From JBGZFC01 sp964346495 (GTDB taxonomy: Bacteria > Bacteroidota > Bacteroidia > Bacteroidales > Dysgonomonadaceae): a stretch of DNA of 12,813 nucleotides. Both the position numbers and the translations under genes were made by a program. Of this stretch, positions 1 to 7,090 are shown one piece after another. Location: the NCBI GenBank assembly GCA_964346495.1, contig CAYFUW010000059.1, positions 1 to 12,813 on the forward strand. The letters are read 5' to 3'. Under the pieces are notes generated by a model. That model saw only the letters and a list, made by a program, of their open reading frames with translations, searched no databases and was not told the DNA's origin. The first letter of the stretch is position 1. Each line of letters begins with the position of its first letter.

Positions 1-20
1 AATAAAAGTTTCACTTTCAT
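1..20 (-). CDS. 5' end of a gene cut by the window edge, probable exported protein
   Basis: The minus strand opens with ATG at position 20 and encodes M-K-V-K-L-L before the window ends. A Lys-rich start followed by Leu is how most leaders in this window begin, so this is probably the first part of a signal peptide. It starts 36 bases after the stop of the repeat-protein gene at 57-482, on the same strand, which matches the spacing within the other clusters here. With only six complete codons the product cannot be named, and the call rests on context. Confidence 0.45.
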
Positions 21-56
21 AATTATATTCTTTTGTGTTATAATAAAAAACAAATA

Positions 57-482
57 CTATTTAAAGAAAAAGAAAAAATATGCCGCTGCTATAATCTGCT
101 TGTTGTTTCCGGCAGCTTTTCCCAACCGATTCCCTTGGGCATTTCTTATGGTTCCATCGTTTTCCACCTTACCAATTTGATTTCCTGCAGCGTTACGCAC
201 AACTCCGTCCGACTGAATCTTCCCCAGCTGATTTCCGGCAGCATTACGCACAGTGCCATTGCTCTCAATTTTACCGAGTTGACTTCCTGAAGCGTTTCGT
301 ACTGTTCCATTAGACTCAAATTCCCCAAGTTGTTTGCCCGAAGCATCCCGCACGGTACCATTGCTTTCAATTTTGCCTATTTGGTTTCCGCTTGCATTGC
401 GAAACACCTGTTGTGCTTGAACTGTATTGGTTACCAATAATGTCAGCAAGCTAATAGTGATTGTTAATAATAAATGTTTCAT
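57..482 (-). CDS. Secreted protein made of six 17-residue beta-type repeats
   Basis: The 141-residue product has a Sec leader at residues 1-23, with likely cleavage after VQA. Six tandem 17-residue units follow at residues 26-127, with consensus TVRNASGNQLGKIESNG; the sixth is degenerate. The product ends in a strongly hydrophobic tail, AAAYFFFFFK. The regular Gly/Asn turns and alternating hydrophobic positions point to a closed or stacked beta-repeat fold. From memory it resembles Bacteroides proteins called 5-fold beta-flower proteins, but I could not confirm this. No catalytic residues are visible. It lies 62 bases downstream of the XAC2610-like gene and is probably co-transcribed with it. 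The two genes also share a similar start region (MKH leader). The Phe-rich end could be a final beta strand or an anchor. Secretion and the repeat structure are well supported; the function is unknown. Confidence 0.88.
   Translation of the reverse strand: MKHLLLTITISLLTLLVTNTVQAQQVFRNASGNQIGKIESNGTVRDASGKQLGEFESNGTVRNASGSQLGKIESNGTVRNAAGNQLGKIQSDGVVRNAAGNQIGKVENDGTIRNAQGNRLGKAAGNNKQIIAAAYFFFFFK
102..407 (-). repeat. Six 51-bp tandem units inside the repeat-protein gene
   Basis: The in-frame units encode the 17-residue repeats. They are much better conserved as protein than as DNA, with many synonymous differences, so selection on the protein is likelier than very recent slippage. The array could still change copy number by recombination between units. 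Confidence 0.85.
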
Positions 483-544
483 TTTTATATTTGTTTAAAT
501 GGTTTGTATTTCGTATTTAAATGCTTTTCTAAATAATTATCAAT

Positions 545-1525
545 TTAAATATTTTCAACATTATAATATTCTACTTCCTTTAACTTCTTAAGCCCTCCTG
601 TTTTTGTACCACTTACCGATTTTAGCTCTACTATTTTATTCGGCATCTTAACCACTATCTTATCCTCGTAAATAACATATCGGGTATTATAGTTTTCAAA
701 TGCCAAGCTATTATCTGCTTCCGAATACTCGAACCCGCCATAAATAAACAGCTCAGACTTTCCGGCAATATCCATAAAAGCATAATATAACCCACCGTTG
801 GATTCAAGAATAAACATTTTCTTCCCGTTTTTCAACGAAAAGGAAAGAACCACATCTTCTATCTGCTCTTCCACTAGTTTGTAGTAGGTGGTCTCCTCCA
901 TCTTTCCGTTTACCAAATTTTCTTCGGTATACATAATTGCGGGCGCATAATCAATATGCTTTTCCGTTACTACTTTAATGGGATAAGGTTTATTGTATTT
1001 TACCTTAAATAGCCAATATTGATGCCAACAGCATCCGCTTTTTGTATTTGTCGCTATGGTTTTATTGTCATAATCGATATCAAACATCCCGCAATTTCCG
1101 TATGTAAGTTCGGTAAACTCTTCACTTTTTCTGAATCCATCTTTCGTGGCTAAAAAAACACTAAACGAAGGCATACAATAACATCCGTAATCTCCATCCA
1201 TCAGGGCAAAATCTTTTATCCCGTCAAAGTTATAATCATTATACATTATAATACTGTGCTCACCATAAGGTAATTCAGCCATGTTGGCTGTCAGTGTGCT
1301 GTTTTGATAATGCCCAACCAATACATCCGAATGCAACTTAATAAGTTCCTCTCCTGTTTTTTTATCGTAAATGCCTACCCACCCTTTGCTGGCTACTTGA
1401 GAAGTATCGGCTACAAAAACTTTCCCTATATATTGTTCTGAAAAGTCATCAATGGTAAATGTAACCTGCCCTATTAGTATATTTGAAACAAAAAGGAACA
1501 AACTAGTAATAAATACATGTTTCAT
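545..1525 (-). CDS. Secreted XAC2610-like protein with a calcium-loop motif
   Basis: This 326-residue protein has a Sec leader at residues 1-19 (cleavage near LIG-Q). Residues about 88-190 carry the core seen in XAC2610-related proteins: a short acidic loop DYNFDGIKD at 97-105 of the calcium-binding D-x-N-x-D-G type, then a Gly/Cys-rich segment (C115, C117), then strands with C145 and the pair C165-C166. In Xanthomonas the namesake XAC2610 is the periplasmic immunity protein that blocks a lysozyme-type effector of the type IV secretion system. The C-terminal third (about 215-326) is unassigned and may be a second beta domain. The start is unambiguous: MKH followed by a leader. The gene follows the DUF3298 lipoprotein gene after an 89-base gap containing the intergenic repeat, and precedes the 17-residue-repeat gene. 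Family resemblance is judged by eye; an inhibitor role is inference. Confidence 0.82.
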   Translation of the reverse strand: MKHVFITSLFLFVSNILIGQVTFTIDDFSEQYIGKVFVADTSQVASKGWVGIYDKKTGEELIKLHSDVLVGHYQNSTLTANMAELPYGEHSIIMYNDYNFDGIKDFALMDGDYGCYCMPSFSVFLATKDGFRKSEEFTELTYGNCGMFDIDYDNKTIATNTKSGCCWHQYWLFKVKYNKPYPIKVVTEKHIDYAPAIMYTEENLVNGKMEETTYYKLVEEQIEDVVLSFSLKNGKKMFILESNGGLYYAFMDIAGKSELFIYGGFEYSEADNSLAFENYNTRYVIYEDKIVVKMPNKIVELKSVSGTKTGGLKKLKEVEYYNVENI

Positions 1526-1552
1526 TATTAGATAAAATTGAAAGTTCTTTTT

Positions 1553-1572
1553 AAACCACTAAGGTACATTAG
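1553..1572 (-). repeat. AACCATTAAG intergenic repeat, copy 1 (degenerate)
   Basis: The plus strand reads AAACCACTAAGGTACATTAG. It starts 28 bases upstream of the ATG of the 545-1525 gene. The first unit matches AACCAYTAAG and the second is degenerate. It has the same orientation relative to its gene as the other copies. Confidence 0.55.
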
Positions 1573-1584
1573 CTTATAATGTTA

Positions 1585-1602
1585 CTATTAACTTTTTAAT
1601 AG
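1585..1602 (-). terminator. Weak AT-only hairpin after the DUF3298 lipoprotein gene
   Basis: CTATTAA (1585-1591) and TTAATAG (1596-1602) form a perfect 7-bp inverted repeat with a 4-base loop, starting 12 bases past the stop codon. There is no GC in the body of the stem and no clean U tract follows on the transcribed strand, so it is a weak candidate only. Confidence 0.25.
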
Positions 1603-1614
1603 CTTGTATTTTTA

Positions 1615-3375
1615 TCATTTTTTAATCGGGTGCTTTTTCCTTACCGCATAATAATCCACACCCTGGTCTATACGTACGATAGAATTGTCTTTTTCTTTGG
1701 TATAGCAAAATTCACTGATGCCATTTTCTGCATCTATCGTTCTTTCAAACACGACACTATTGTTACACCAAATTGGTTTGAAAGACGAGCCCATATCGGT
1801 ACCTTCCAACACTTGCATATTTGTACCATCGGTATTGGCAACACAATATGGACCGTGAGGCAAATCGCCGAATCCAAGCAAAACTGAGAAAACAATTTTG
1901 GAATCATCAGCTGAAGCACCTTCGAAAACATATTCTATTTCAGTATCATCATCTGCATAATCGTGCTTTTTTAAGTTTAACTTTTTCGCTTTATCATAGA
2001 CTAATTTATAGCTTTTCATACTACTATTTTCTGATTCATTAGGATGAAAACCGTATCTGCTTTGGAATTGCTCCCAATTAATTTTAGAAACTGTATTATT
2101 CTTAATCGAATAATCAAATAGATTTGTAAAACTATAATAATCCCATACAAAATCACACTCTAAAAGCAGGTTCCCTTTGATAAATTTCAGCTTTGCTTTT
2201 TCACCATAAGTATCGGTATAAAGCTCTGATGTTAACACATTTAAATCGAAAAGCAATTTGGGTTGCACTGGTGTAACACTTAAATCCATCTGCTTTATCG
2301 AGAGTTTCCCGTTTCGTGAAATAGTGTAGTAAAACATTTCATCTTGGTCGGAATAGACACAATTGAAAACAGAGTCGGTCTCATCTGTAAACTCTACTGC
2401 GGTTTCATTTTCGGGATTAAAAAAGTGTAGCTTGCTATTTTTTACGTAAGCAATAGGAAAGTCGTTGTAGCTTGTACGCTGAGGCTCTTTTTTTGTTTTA
2501 AGCTTTTCTGCTTCTTCCTTTAAGTTCATATCAGGAAAAAGCTTTGCAAATGCTTCGAGATTGAGAAGAGACGCAATTTCGGAATAAGGGATAAACACCT
2601 CGAACATTCCAGATGCGTATGGAGCTATTTCGTAAACATTATACACATAATGCACTCCTTTATCGTTCATCATAAAATTATTATTGGGATAAATGCTTTC
2701 AAGTTCAAAGAAGTATTTTCTTAAATCAGCATCATCACTCCCCACATTTTCCTCCATAACTCTAAGAAGCTTTTCTCTTATAACTCGTGCAAGAGGTTCT
2801 TTATAATCAGAAACAAAAATATCAGTTTCTTGTATTTTCTCTAATGTATTCAAATTTACGACAAAGTTTTCCTGAATATAAGTTCCGTGTGCTCCGCCCA
2901 GATATTCATCGCCATACACCGAGAAACTAAGTAAAGCTTCATTATTGTATTCTATTCTATTGGAAATACTTCTGGTATGCGAAAAGGTATAATATGGAAT
3001 ATCATCCTTTTCATACTCAATAAGTATTTGATTAAAATCGGAAGCGTTTTCACGATACATATTCACATAATCTTTTACATAAGTACTTATGATACTATCG
3101 GGTGCCAAAGCTTTTGCATACTGTTCGCCCAAAACATTTTCATAAAAAACAGATTGTAGTTTTTGCAATTGTTCTTTCGTGCCAAAGGCAACAGGATATA
3201 CAAATTTAATATCCAATGTAGCATAAGGTATGCTGTCGGACTTGTCGGGCAAAAGCTTTATTTTCTCTTGTACCACGATTGAGTCAAACGTGATAGCGTT
3301 GACTTCCTTGTTTTTCACACCTTTACAGGATACAACTGCCAAGGCGATAAGTAATAAATTGATAATTCGTTTCAT
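1615..3375 (-). CDS. Lipoprotein with DUF3298/RsiV-like domain and C-terminal TolB-like propeller
   Basis: This 586-residue product starts with a lipoprotein signal (lipobox VVSC, lipidated C17). Residues about 50-275 look like the DUF4163/DUF3298 pair: a beta-rich first half, then YLGGAHGTY at 158-166 and the family-like end YEIAPYASGMFEVFIPYSEI at 248-267. In Bacillus RsiV this domain binds lysozyme directly and inhibits it. Residues about 296-586 look like a WD40/TolB-type beta-propeller, with DDSKIVFS and ANTDGTNMQVL motifs typical of such blades. Unlike RsiV there is no cytoplasmic anti-sigma helix; this is a lipid-anchored envelope protein. It stands alone between two repeat-bearing gaps (164 bases upstream, 89 downstream) and is likely its own transcription unit. 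Its start region closely matches that of the 3540-4781 gene. Domain calls are by eye; lysozyme binding is inference. Confidence 0.82.
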   Translation of the reverse strand: MKRIINLLLIALAVVSCKGVKNKEVNAITFDSIVVQEKIKLLPDKSDSIPYATLDIKFVYPVAFGTKEQLQKLQSVFYENVLGEQYAKALAPDSIISTYVKDYVNMYRENASDFNQILIEYEKDDIPYYTFSHTRSISNRIEYNNEALLSFSVYGDEYLGGAHGTYIQENFVVNLNTLEKIQETDIFVSDYKEPLARVIREKLLRVMEENVGSDDADLRKYFFELESIYPNNNFMMNDKGVHYVYNVYEIAPYASGMFEVFIPYSEIASLLNLEAFAKLFPDMNLKEEAEKLKTKKEPQRTSYNDFPIAYVKNSKLHFFNPENETAVEFTDETDSVFNCVYSDQDEMFYYTISRNGKLSIKQMDLSVTPVQPKLLFDLNVLTSELYTDTYGEKAKLKFIKGNLLLECDFVWDYYSFTNLFDYSIKNNTVSKINWEQFQSRYGFHPNESENSSMKSYKLVYDKAKKLNLKKHDYADDDTEIEYVFEGASADDSKIVFSVLLGFGDLPHGPYCVANTDGTNMQVLEGTDMGSSFKPIWCNNSVVFERTIDAENGISEFCYTKEKDNSIVRIDQGVDYYAVRKKHPIKK

Positions 3376-3402
3376 GTTTGTTGTTTTTTGATTTATTGTT
3401 TT

Positions 3403-3431
3403 GAACCATTAAGATATTAAGATGCATTAAG
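3403..3431 (-). repeat. AACCATTAAG intergenic repeat, copy 2a
   Basis: Three ATTAAG units are spaced 8 and 10 bases apart (TTAAG at 3409, 3417 and 3427). The copy starts 28 bases upstream of the ATG at 3375. It is the first half of a 44-base tandem duplication with the copy at 3447-3475; both halves end in TTCTAAAT. Confidence 0.75.
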
Positions 3432-3446
3432 TTCTAAATATTTTTT

Positions 3447-3475
3447 GAACCATTAAGGCATTAAGTGAAATTAAG
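3447..3475 (-). repeat. AACCATTAAG intergenic repeat, copy 2b
   Basis: This is the second half of the 44-base tandem duplication, with units AACCATTAAG, GCATTAAG and TGAAATTAAG. It can pair with the inverted copy at 3493-3505 to form a hairpin whose outer arms are 3448-3457 and 3496-3505 (10 bp). Confidence 0.75.
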
Positions 3476-3492
3476 TTCTAAATTACTATTAT

Positions 3493-3505
3493 CTTCTTAA
3501 TGGTT
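3493..3505 (+). repeat. Inverted copy of the AACCATTAAG unit
   Basis: The plus strand reads CTTCTTAATGGTT, the reverse complement of AACCATTAAGAAG. It sits 35 bases beyond the stop codon of the 3540-4781 gene and faces both direct copies, so it can form two alternative hairpins. This may act as a terminator or an RNA-protecting structure, but no strong U tract is seen. Confidence 0.6.
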
Positions 3506-3539
3506 ATATACGCCTGAAGTTTGATTATTAAAGCTTTGT

Positions 3540-4781
3540 TTATTTTCGTATTATTTGAAATCTTTCGAGTATTTCTAAAAAAACTTTTGCCGTATTATCA
3601 TCAGGATTATCACAGTAAAACTCGTAGGCTTTTATTCCATCGTGGCACAACGCAATTATTGCCCTCGATTTGATATTTGGATGGTCAATGCCATAAAAAT
3701 CTGCATATCCGTACAAATTGTCTTTAATCTTTTTAGTGGTAGTCCATTCCGGATTAGAAGAAAGCACCTCATAGCGATATTTCAGAATCTTATCGGGTGA
3801 ACCTAATCTATTTTCCGCATTTGACAGAGATTGCACATTTATTGAAAACATATCTCCAAACTTTACTGTTGAAGAGCCAAGAACAGTCGGCTCAAAACCA
3901 ACGGGATATTCAATAATATAATTAAGTTCATCACTCGTGAATCTTGCCCATTTCACATTTTCCGGATTACCGTAAACCATCGGGGGCCGGGTGAAAATAT
4001 CTGCTTCGGGGGCGGTGCTTTTCAGAAAATGGTATTCATTAGGCAACTTAAATATCCACTCTTTTTTGTAACTGGCTACAATTTTAGCATCGGTTGGTTT
4101 ATCTTCATACACATTCATAGCTTTTGGATAACCGTTTTCCTCACTCACGCAAATCAGTCCTTCGGGTGTATATTTGTAAATATTTTCTACCCAAAAGCGA
4201 TTGTCTTCGTCAATATACTCCAGAGTTCGAGCAACAATTTCATATTTTCCGTCGTTATCGACATCAATCTCAGAAACTTGGTCTTGACAAACAAAGCTAT
4301 TAAAAGATATTTTGTTGAAGGTTTGCTGCTTTTCCTGAAAGATGTAAATAGTTCGTACGGCACATGCCATCAAACCGTTACCCATGTACGGGAACTCTAT
4401 TTTAATATCTTTCAAACCATTACCGTCAATATCGGCTACTGAAAGTGTGGCAAATTGCACAGCCATTTCGTGAAATTGAGTAGGCTCGAATATGGTTGCT
4501 AAAAAATCGCCATCTTTATTAATCAAACTAATGGTTGAGTTCGAAATATTACCTTCCGTACCATAATGATATAGTTGAACAGTAGCGGAATTGTTTTTCT
4601 CAAAAAAATCGGGAATCGTAAACTCGTAATACTCTGCATCCGAATTGTATTCGTCATATTTGATTTCCCAATTGGTATAAGTTTTAAAATTCAACTTTGC
4701 AGAGTTCTTTTTTTGCGCATTCACTTGATAGCCGGATATTGACATTATGGCAGTAAGTAATAAAAAAATTATTCGTCTCAT
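3540..4781 (-). CDS. Secreted VCBS/FG-GAP-like protein with a PsbP-like C-terminal domain
   Basis: I place the start at 4781 (MRRIIFLLL), giving 413 residues. Met codons further upstream would overlap the preceding gene and put a leader in mid-protein, while 4781 follows the AAATATG pattern of neighbouring starts. A Sec leader spans residues 1-22 (NA-QK). Two calcium-loop motifs, DIDGNGLKD at 117-125 and DVDNDGKYE at 173-181, are spaced like VCBS/FG-GAP or XAC2610-type repeats, suggesting a calcium-stabilised beta fold over residues 30-250. Residues about 275-413 form a separate domain, from a YIIEYPVGFEP strand motif to the helical end FLEILERFQI, reminiscent of PsbP/DUF1795-type lipoprotein domains. 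It is the last gene of a trio, 28 bases after the tandem paralogues. Function is unknown; binding rather than catalysis is likely. Confidence 0.8.
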   Translation of the reverse strand: MRRIIFLLLTAIMSISGYQVNAQKKNSAKLNFKTYTNWEIKYDEYNSDAEYYEFTIPDFFEKNNSATVQLYHYGTEGNISNSTISLINKDGDFLATIFEPTQFHEMAVQFATLSVADIDGNGLKDIKIEFPYMGNGLMACAVRTIYIFQEKQQTFNKISFNSFVCQDQVSEIDVDNDGKYEIVARTLEYIDEDNRFWVENIYKYTPEGLICVSEENGYPKAMNVYEDKPTDAKIVASYKKEWIFKLPNEYHFLKSTAPEADIFTRPPMVYGNPENVKWARFTSDELNYIIEYPVGFEPTVLGSSTVKFGDMFSINVQSLSNAENRLGSPDKILKYRYEVLSSNPEWTTTKKIKDNLYGYADFYGIDHPNIKSRAIIALCHDGIKAYEFYCDNPDDNTAKVFLEILERFQIIRK

Positions 4782-4809
4782 ATTTGTTATATTTAATGGC
4801 ATTATATAT

Positions 4810-5376
4810 TTATTCTGCTTCATAAAAAATATCAAATCGTGTTTTGTGAGCTGTTGCAGCACGAGATATCCAGATTACTTCCTCCGGTATTGTGTCTAAT
4901 TTCTTATCTACACTGTTTCCGGTGTAGCGGACTATTTCGCCTTTGTTATAATACAAGCGTTTTGCCATATTATTGTCGTACTCGCTTTGTTCAAATACAA
5001 ATAAGACCTCGCCGCTCTCACTATAAAGAGCTTCAAAGTAAACGGTCTTACCTGCCGACTTAACGGTCTCTATAACCATACGCAAACGTGGCGGGAAATT
5101 GGCGTCTCGGTCGTAATAAAAAAAGGTTTCTGCCTTGTACTCTCCAACAGCAGGATATGATTTCCCATATTTGTTGTCGATTGTATGCAAACAATATAAT
5201 TTGTCCGCATATCCATCTTTTTGCAAAGTAGATATTTGCGATTTTACAAGATTATACTCTTGTCTGATTTCCCGCACCGTTTTTTCTATATCCTGAGCAT
5301 ATCCACTCGATAATGTGGATAAACAGATGGTAATAATTGTTGCAAACAACTTGGTTGAATTCATTACTAGCTGCAT
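4810..5376 (-). CDS. Secreted protein, tandem paralogue of its upstream neighbour
   Basis: I choose the ATG at 5376 (188 residues), which follows CAAAT as several neighbouring starts do; the ATG at 5364 is nearly as good, and the earlier in-frame Met at 5442 would overlap the upstream gene. A Sec leader ends around GYA-QD (residues 1-27). The mature protein has a short helical start (EKTVREIRQEYNLVKSQI) and then a beta-rich domain. It aligns along its length with the 5393-5911 product at shared points: EYNLVKSQ/QYNLLKSQ, DNKY/DNKF, FFYY/YFYY, RMVIE/KMVII, FVFEQ/FSFEQ, and KRLY...GEIVRY/GKVVKY. This is an ancient tandem duplication, strongly diverged. The C-termini differ. No known family or active site was recognised. 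Confidence 0.82.
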   Translation of the reverse strand: MQLVMNSTKLFATIITICLSTLSSGYAQDIEKTVREIRQEYNLVKSQISTLQKDGYADKLYCLHTIDNKYGKSYPAVGEYKAETFFYYDRDANFPPRLRMVIETVKSAGKTVYFEALYSESGEVLFVFEQSEYDNNMAKRLYYNKGEIVRYTGNSVDKKLDTIPEEVIWISRAATAHKTRFDIFYEAE

Positions 5377-5392
5377 ATTTGATAAATTTATT

Positions 5393-5911
5393 CTAATCGC
5401 GTAGCATATATGAGTTGAAAATCCCTGACATTTGAAATGCAACTTTATTGAGCATGGCTATTTCATCTTCTTTTTCTGTTATACTTTCGTCTTTGTTTCC
5501 CTCAGAATATTTTACAACTTTGCCGTTTTTTTGATAAAGGCGTTTTTCACTCTCTTTTTCCTCATTCTGTTGTTCAAAAGAAAACACAAGCGATTCGCCA
5601 TCCAACATATATTCTGCATAGTTTGAAAAAATACCGGATTGAGATTCAATAATTACCATTTTCAACTCTCTTTCTTCTGACGTATAGTAGAAATAGATTT
5701 TCTCGTTGTAATAACGTGCTCCCGGCTCTCTTTGGTCGAACTTGTTATCTTCCAAATAAAGACAAACCAAATCGTTGGTTTTATTTTCAATTTGCGATTT
5801 CAGTAAATTATACTGCATGCGAATTTGTTGCACTTCTTTTGCTGTGTTTTGTGCCTGCATTGCCGTGAGGCATAACGCAGCAAGAATGATGGTTGTAATT
5901 GTTTTTTTCAT
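5393..5911 (-). CDS. Secreted protein, first of two tandem paralogues
   Basis: The 172-residue product has a Sec leader at residues 1-20 (MQA-QN). The mature part begins with a helix of heptad character (KEVQQIRMQYNLLKSQI), followed by beta strands and charged loops. It pairs with the next gene, 16 bases downstream, as a divergent duplicate: the order of motifs is the same but a few loops differ in length. It probably heads a three-gene unit, because the 131-base gap upstream carries the intergenic repeat 15 bases before the ATG. The start is preceded by A-rich sequence without Shine-Dalgarno. I do not recognise the family; a small periplasmic binding or stress protein is possible, but nothing in the sequence shows it. 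Confidence 0.85.
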   Translation of the reverse strand: MKKTITTIILAALCLTAMQAQNTAKEVQQIRMQYNLLKSQIENKTNDLVCLYLEDNKFDQREPGARYYNEKIYFYYTSEERELKMVIIESQSGIFSNYAEYMLDGESLVFSFEQQNEEKESEKRLYQKNGKVVKYSEGNKDESITEKEDEIAMLNKVAFQMSGIFNSYMLRD

Positions 5912-5925
5912 ATTTTTATTTTTTT

Positions 5926-5943
5926 AACCATTAAGATATTAAG
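5926..5943 (-). repeat. AACCATTAAG intergenic repeat, copy 3
   Basis: The plus strand has AACCATTAAG followed by ATATTAAG, 15 bases upstream of the ATG at 5911. A degenerate third unit follows. A 6-base inverted partner, ATGGTT, lies at 5979-5984, giving a possible hairpin of similar span (59 bases) to the one at 3448-3505. Confidence 0.7.
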
Positions 5944-6042
5944 GAACACCATGTTGCAAACTACTCTGAGATTTTTTGATGGTTTGATTTATCGACAAAT
6001 ATCATTCATTATACACCTGAAAATTAAAGGATAAACACTAAA

Positions 6043-7059
6043 TTATTCAATATAACTCCATTTATATTCATTCAAATAACTTACCTTTTTAGTTCTGATG
6101 TTTACATGCACTTTTTGCAACGCAGCTATTCGCATCCCGTTAAAAAGATTGGAACTTACTTCTTGAACTGTTTTCTCAAAATCGGCATTATACAGCTCGG
6201 TCGGCACTTCGGTTACCTCTAGCCAATCACTTGCATCTGCATTCCAGCGAACTATAGGCATATCTTCGGAATAGCGGTAAAATATAAATCCGGTCTGATT
6301 GTCGTCGGGTATTACGTTACCTATAAAATTTTCTTCAATGGGCAACAGTTCATTACCTGTGTTTAAGTCATATACATCCATTATCCGCACGTTACTTGTA
6401 CCGTTGCTTAAGACCAAGGCGTTTCCCACTATACACTCAAATGCCGTGGCATCATGAATTGAGAATGACTTCACGCCTTCTTGCTTTGCATCTACCTGAA
6501 TTATAAAAGCGTCGTAACCATTTTCCCAGCTACCGCTAACGCGATGCATTTCATCTTCATAGCAGAGTATTTCGTTTTCATGCAAAGGACGCAATGCCAT
6601 AGTTCCTTCAATCTTCGTTTCTTGTACCTCTAGCGCTTCAAACTCATACACCATATCTTCCCACTCATTGGTTTCGTAATTTTTCGCAGAAAATGGAATG
6701 ATCAGCAGTTCTTTGCCCTCTCTTACTTCAATACGCCACGGTTTATCTGTCCAAATTGAGTTTGCACCTATCACAGGAGGTTCTCCATGGAATATGACCT
6801 GTATATCTCCGTTAGTAATTGTTCCCGAGAAAGAAACCGCCTCGCCATCTACGCCGTACTCGTTTGACGATACTGTTCCGGTTACCCTTCTATCCTCACC
6901 AATACTCATTTTTACACGGGTTTCATACTTCATCCCGCTTAAGTAAAACTCTTTTTCTACGGAAAAATCTGCATTGCCCTTTTTTCCTGAATTACATGCT
7001 ATAAGCAACGCTATCGGCATAAATACTGCGATTGAAAAAAGCATTAGTTTTGTTTTCAT
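6043..7059 (-). CDS. Lipoprotein of unknown function
   Basis: The 338-residue product has a clear lipoprotein signal: MKTKLM start, hydrophobic core, lipobox LIAC with lipidated C22. A short polar tether (NSGKKGNAD) leads into a beta-rich body. Residues about 36-145 alternate strands with SFSGTITNGDIQVIF and similar patterns, as in small beta-barrel or beta-sandwich domains. The second half (about 180-338) contains W, D and N rich strands (NVRIMDVYDLNTGNELLP, FIFYRYSEDMPIVRWN), which could be propeller-like, but blades are not convincing. It follows the TPM gene by 31 bases, so the two are probably co-transcribed and may act together at the membrane. Its first ten codons and the bases just upstream closely match the WG-repeat gene at 8410-10017. 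No family recognised. Confidence 0.8.
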   Translation of the reverse strand: MKTKLMLFSIAVFMPIALLIACNSGKKGNADFSVEKEFYLSGMKYETRVKMSIGEDRRVTGTVSSNEYGVDGEAVSFSGTITNGDIQVIFHGEPPVIGANSIWTDKPWRIEVREGKELLIIPFSAKNYETNEWEDMVYEFEALEVQETKIEGTMALRPLHENEILCYEDEMHRVSGSWENGYDAFIIQVDAKQEGVKSFSIHDATAFECIVGNALVLSNGTSNVRIMDVYDLNTGNELLPIEENFIGNVIPDDNQTGFIFYRYSEDMPIVRWNADASDWLEVTEVPTELYNADFEKTVQEVSSNLFNGMRIAALQKVHVNIRTKKVSYLNEYKWSYIE

Positions 7060-7090
7060 TTACTTTTAACCTTTTAGTTTATTAATATCT

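Noticed and set aside
146..370. Second minus-strand frame over the 17-residue repeats
   Set aside because: Because the unit is 51 bases, all frames repeat together; this one has no leader and poor composition, so it is a shadow of the repeat gene.
483..544. AACCATTTAA on the minus strand as another intergenic repeat copy
   Set aside because: It has the opposite orientation to all other copies, no ATTAAG second unit, and an imperfect core.
4029..4442. Plus-strand open frame of 137 codons inside the VCBS-like gene
   Set aside because: It is antisense to a gene with clear domain motifs, has no recognisable domain, and is rich in residues expected from reading that gene backwards. Other plus-strand frames (for example 10230-10541 and 33-290) fail for the same reasons.
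4782..4862. Longer start for the VCBS-like gene
   Set aside because: It would overlap the preceding gene by 53 bases and put the signal peptide about 28 residues inside the protein.
6043..7059. Beta-propeller or WG repeats in this lipoprotein
   Set aside because: Strand-like segments with W and D are present but no repeating unit could be aligned.
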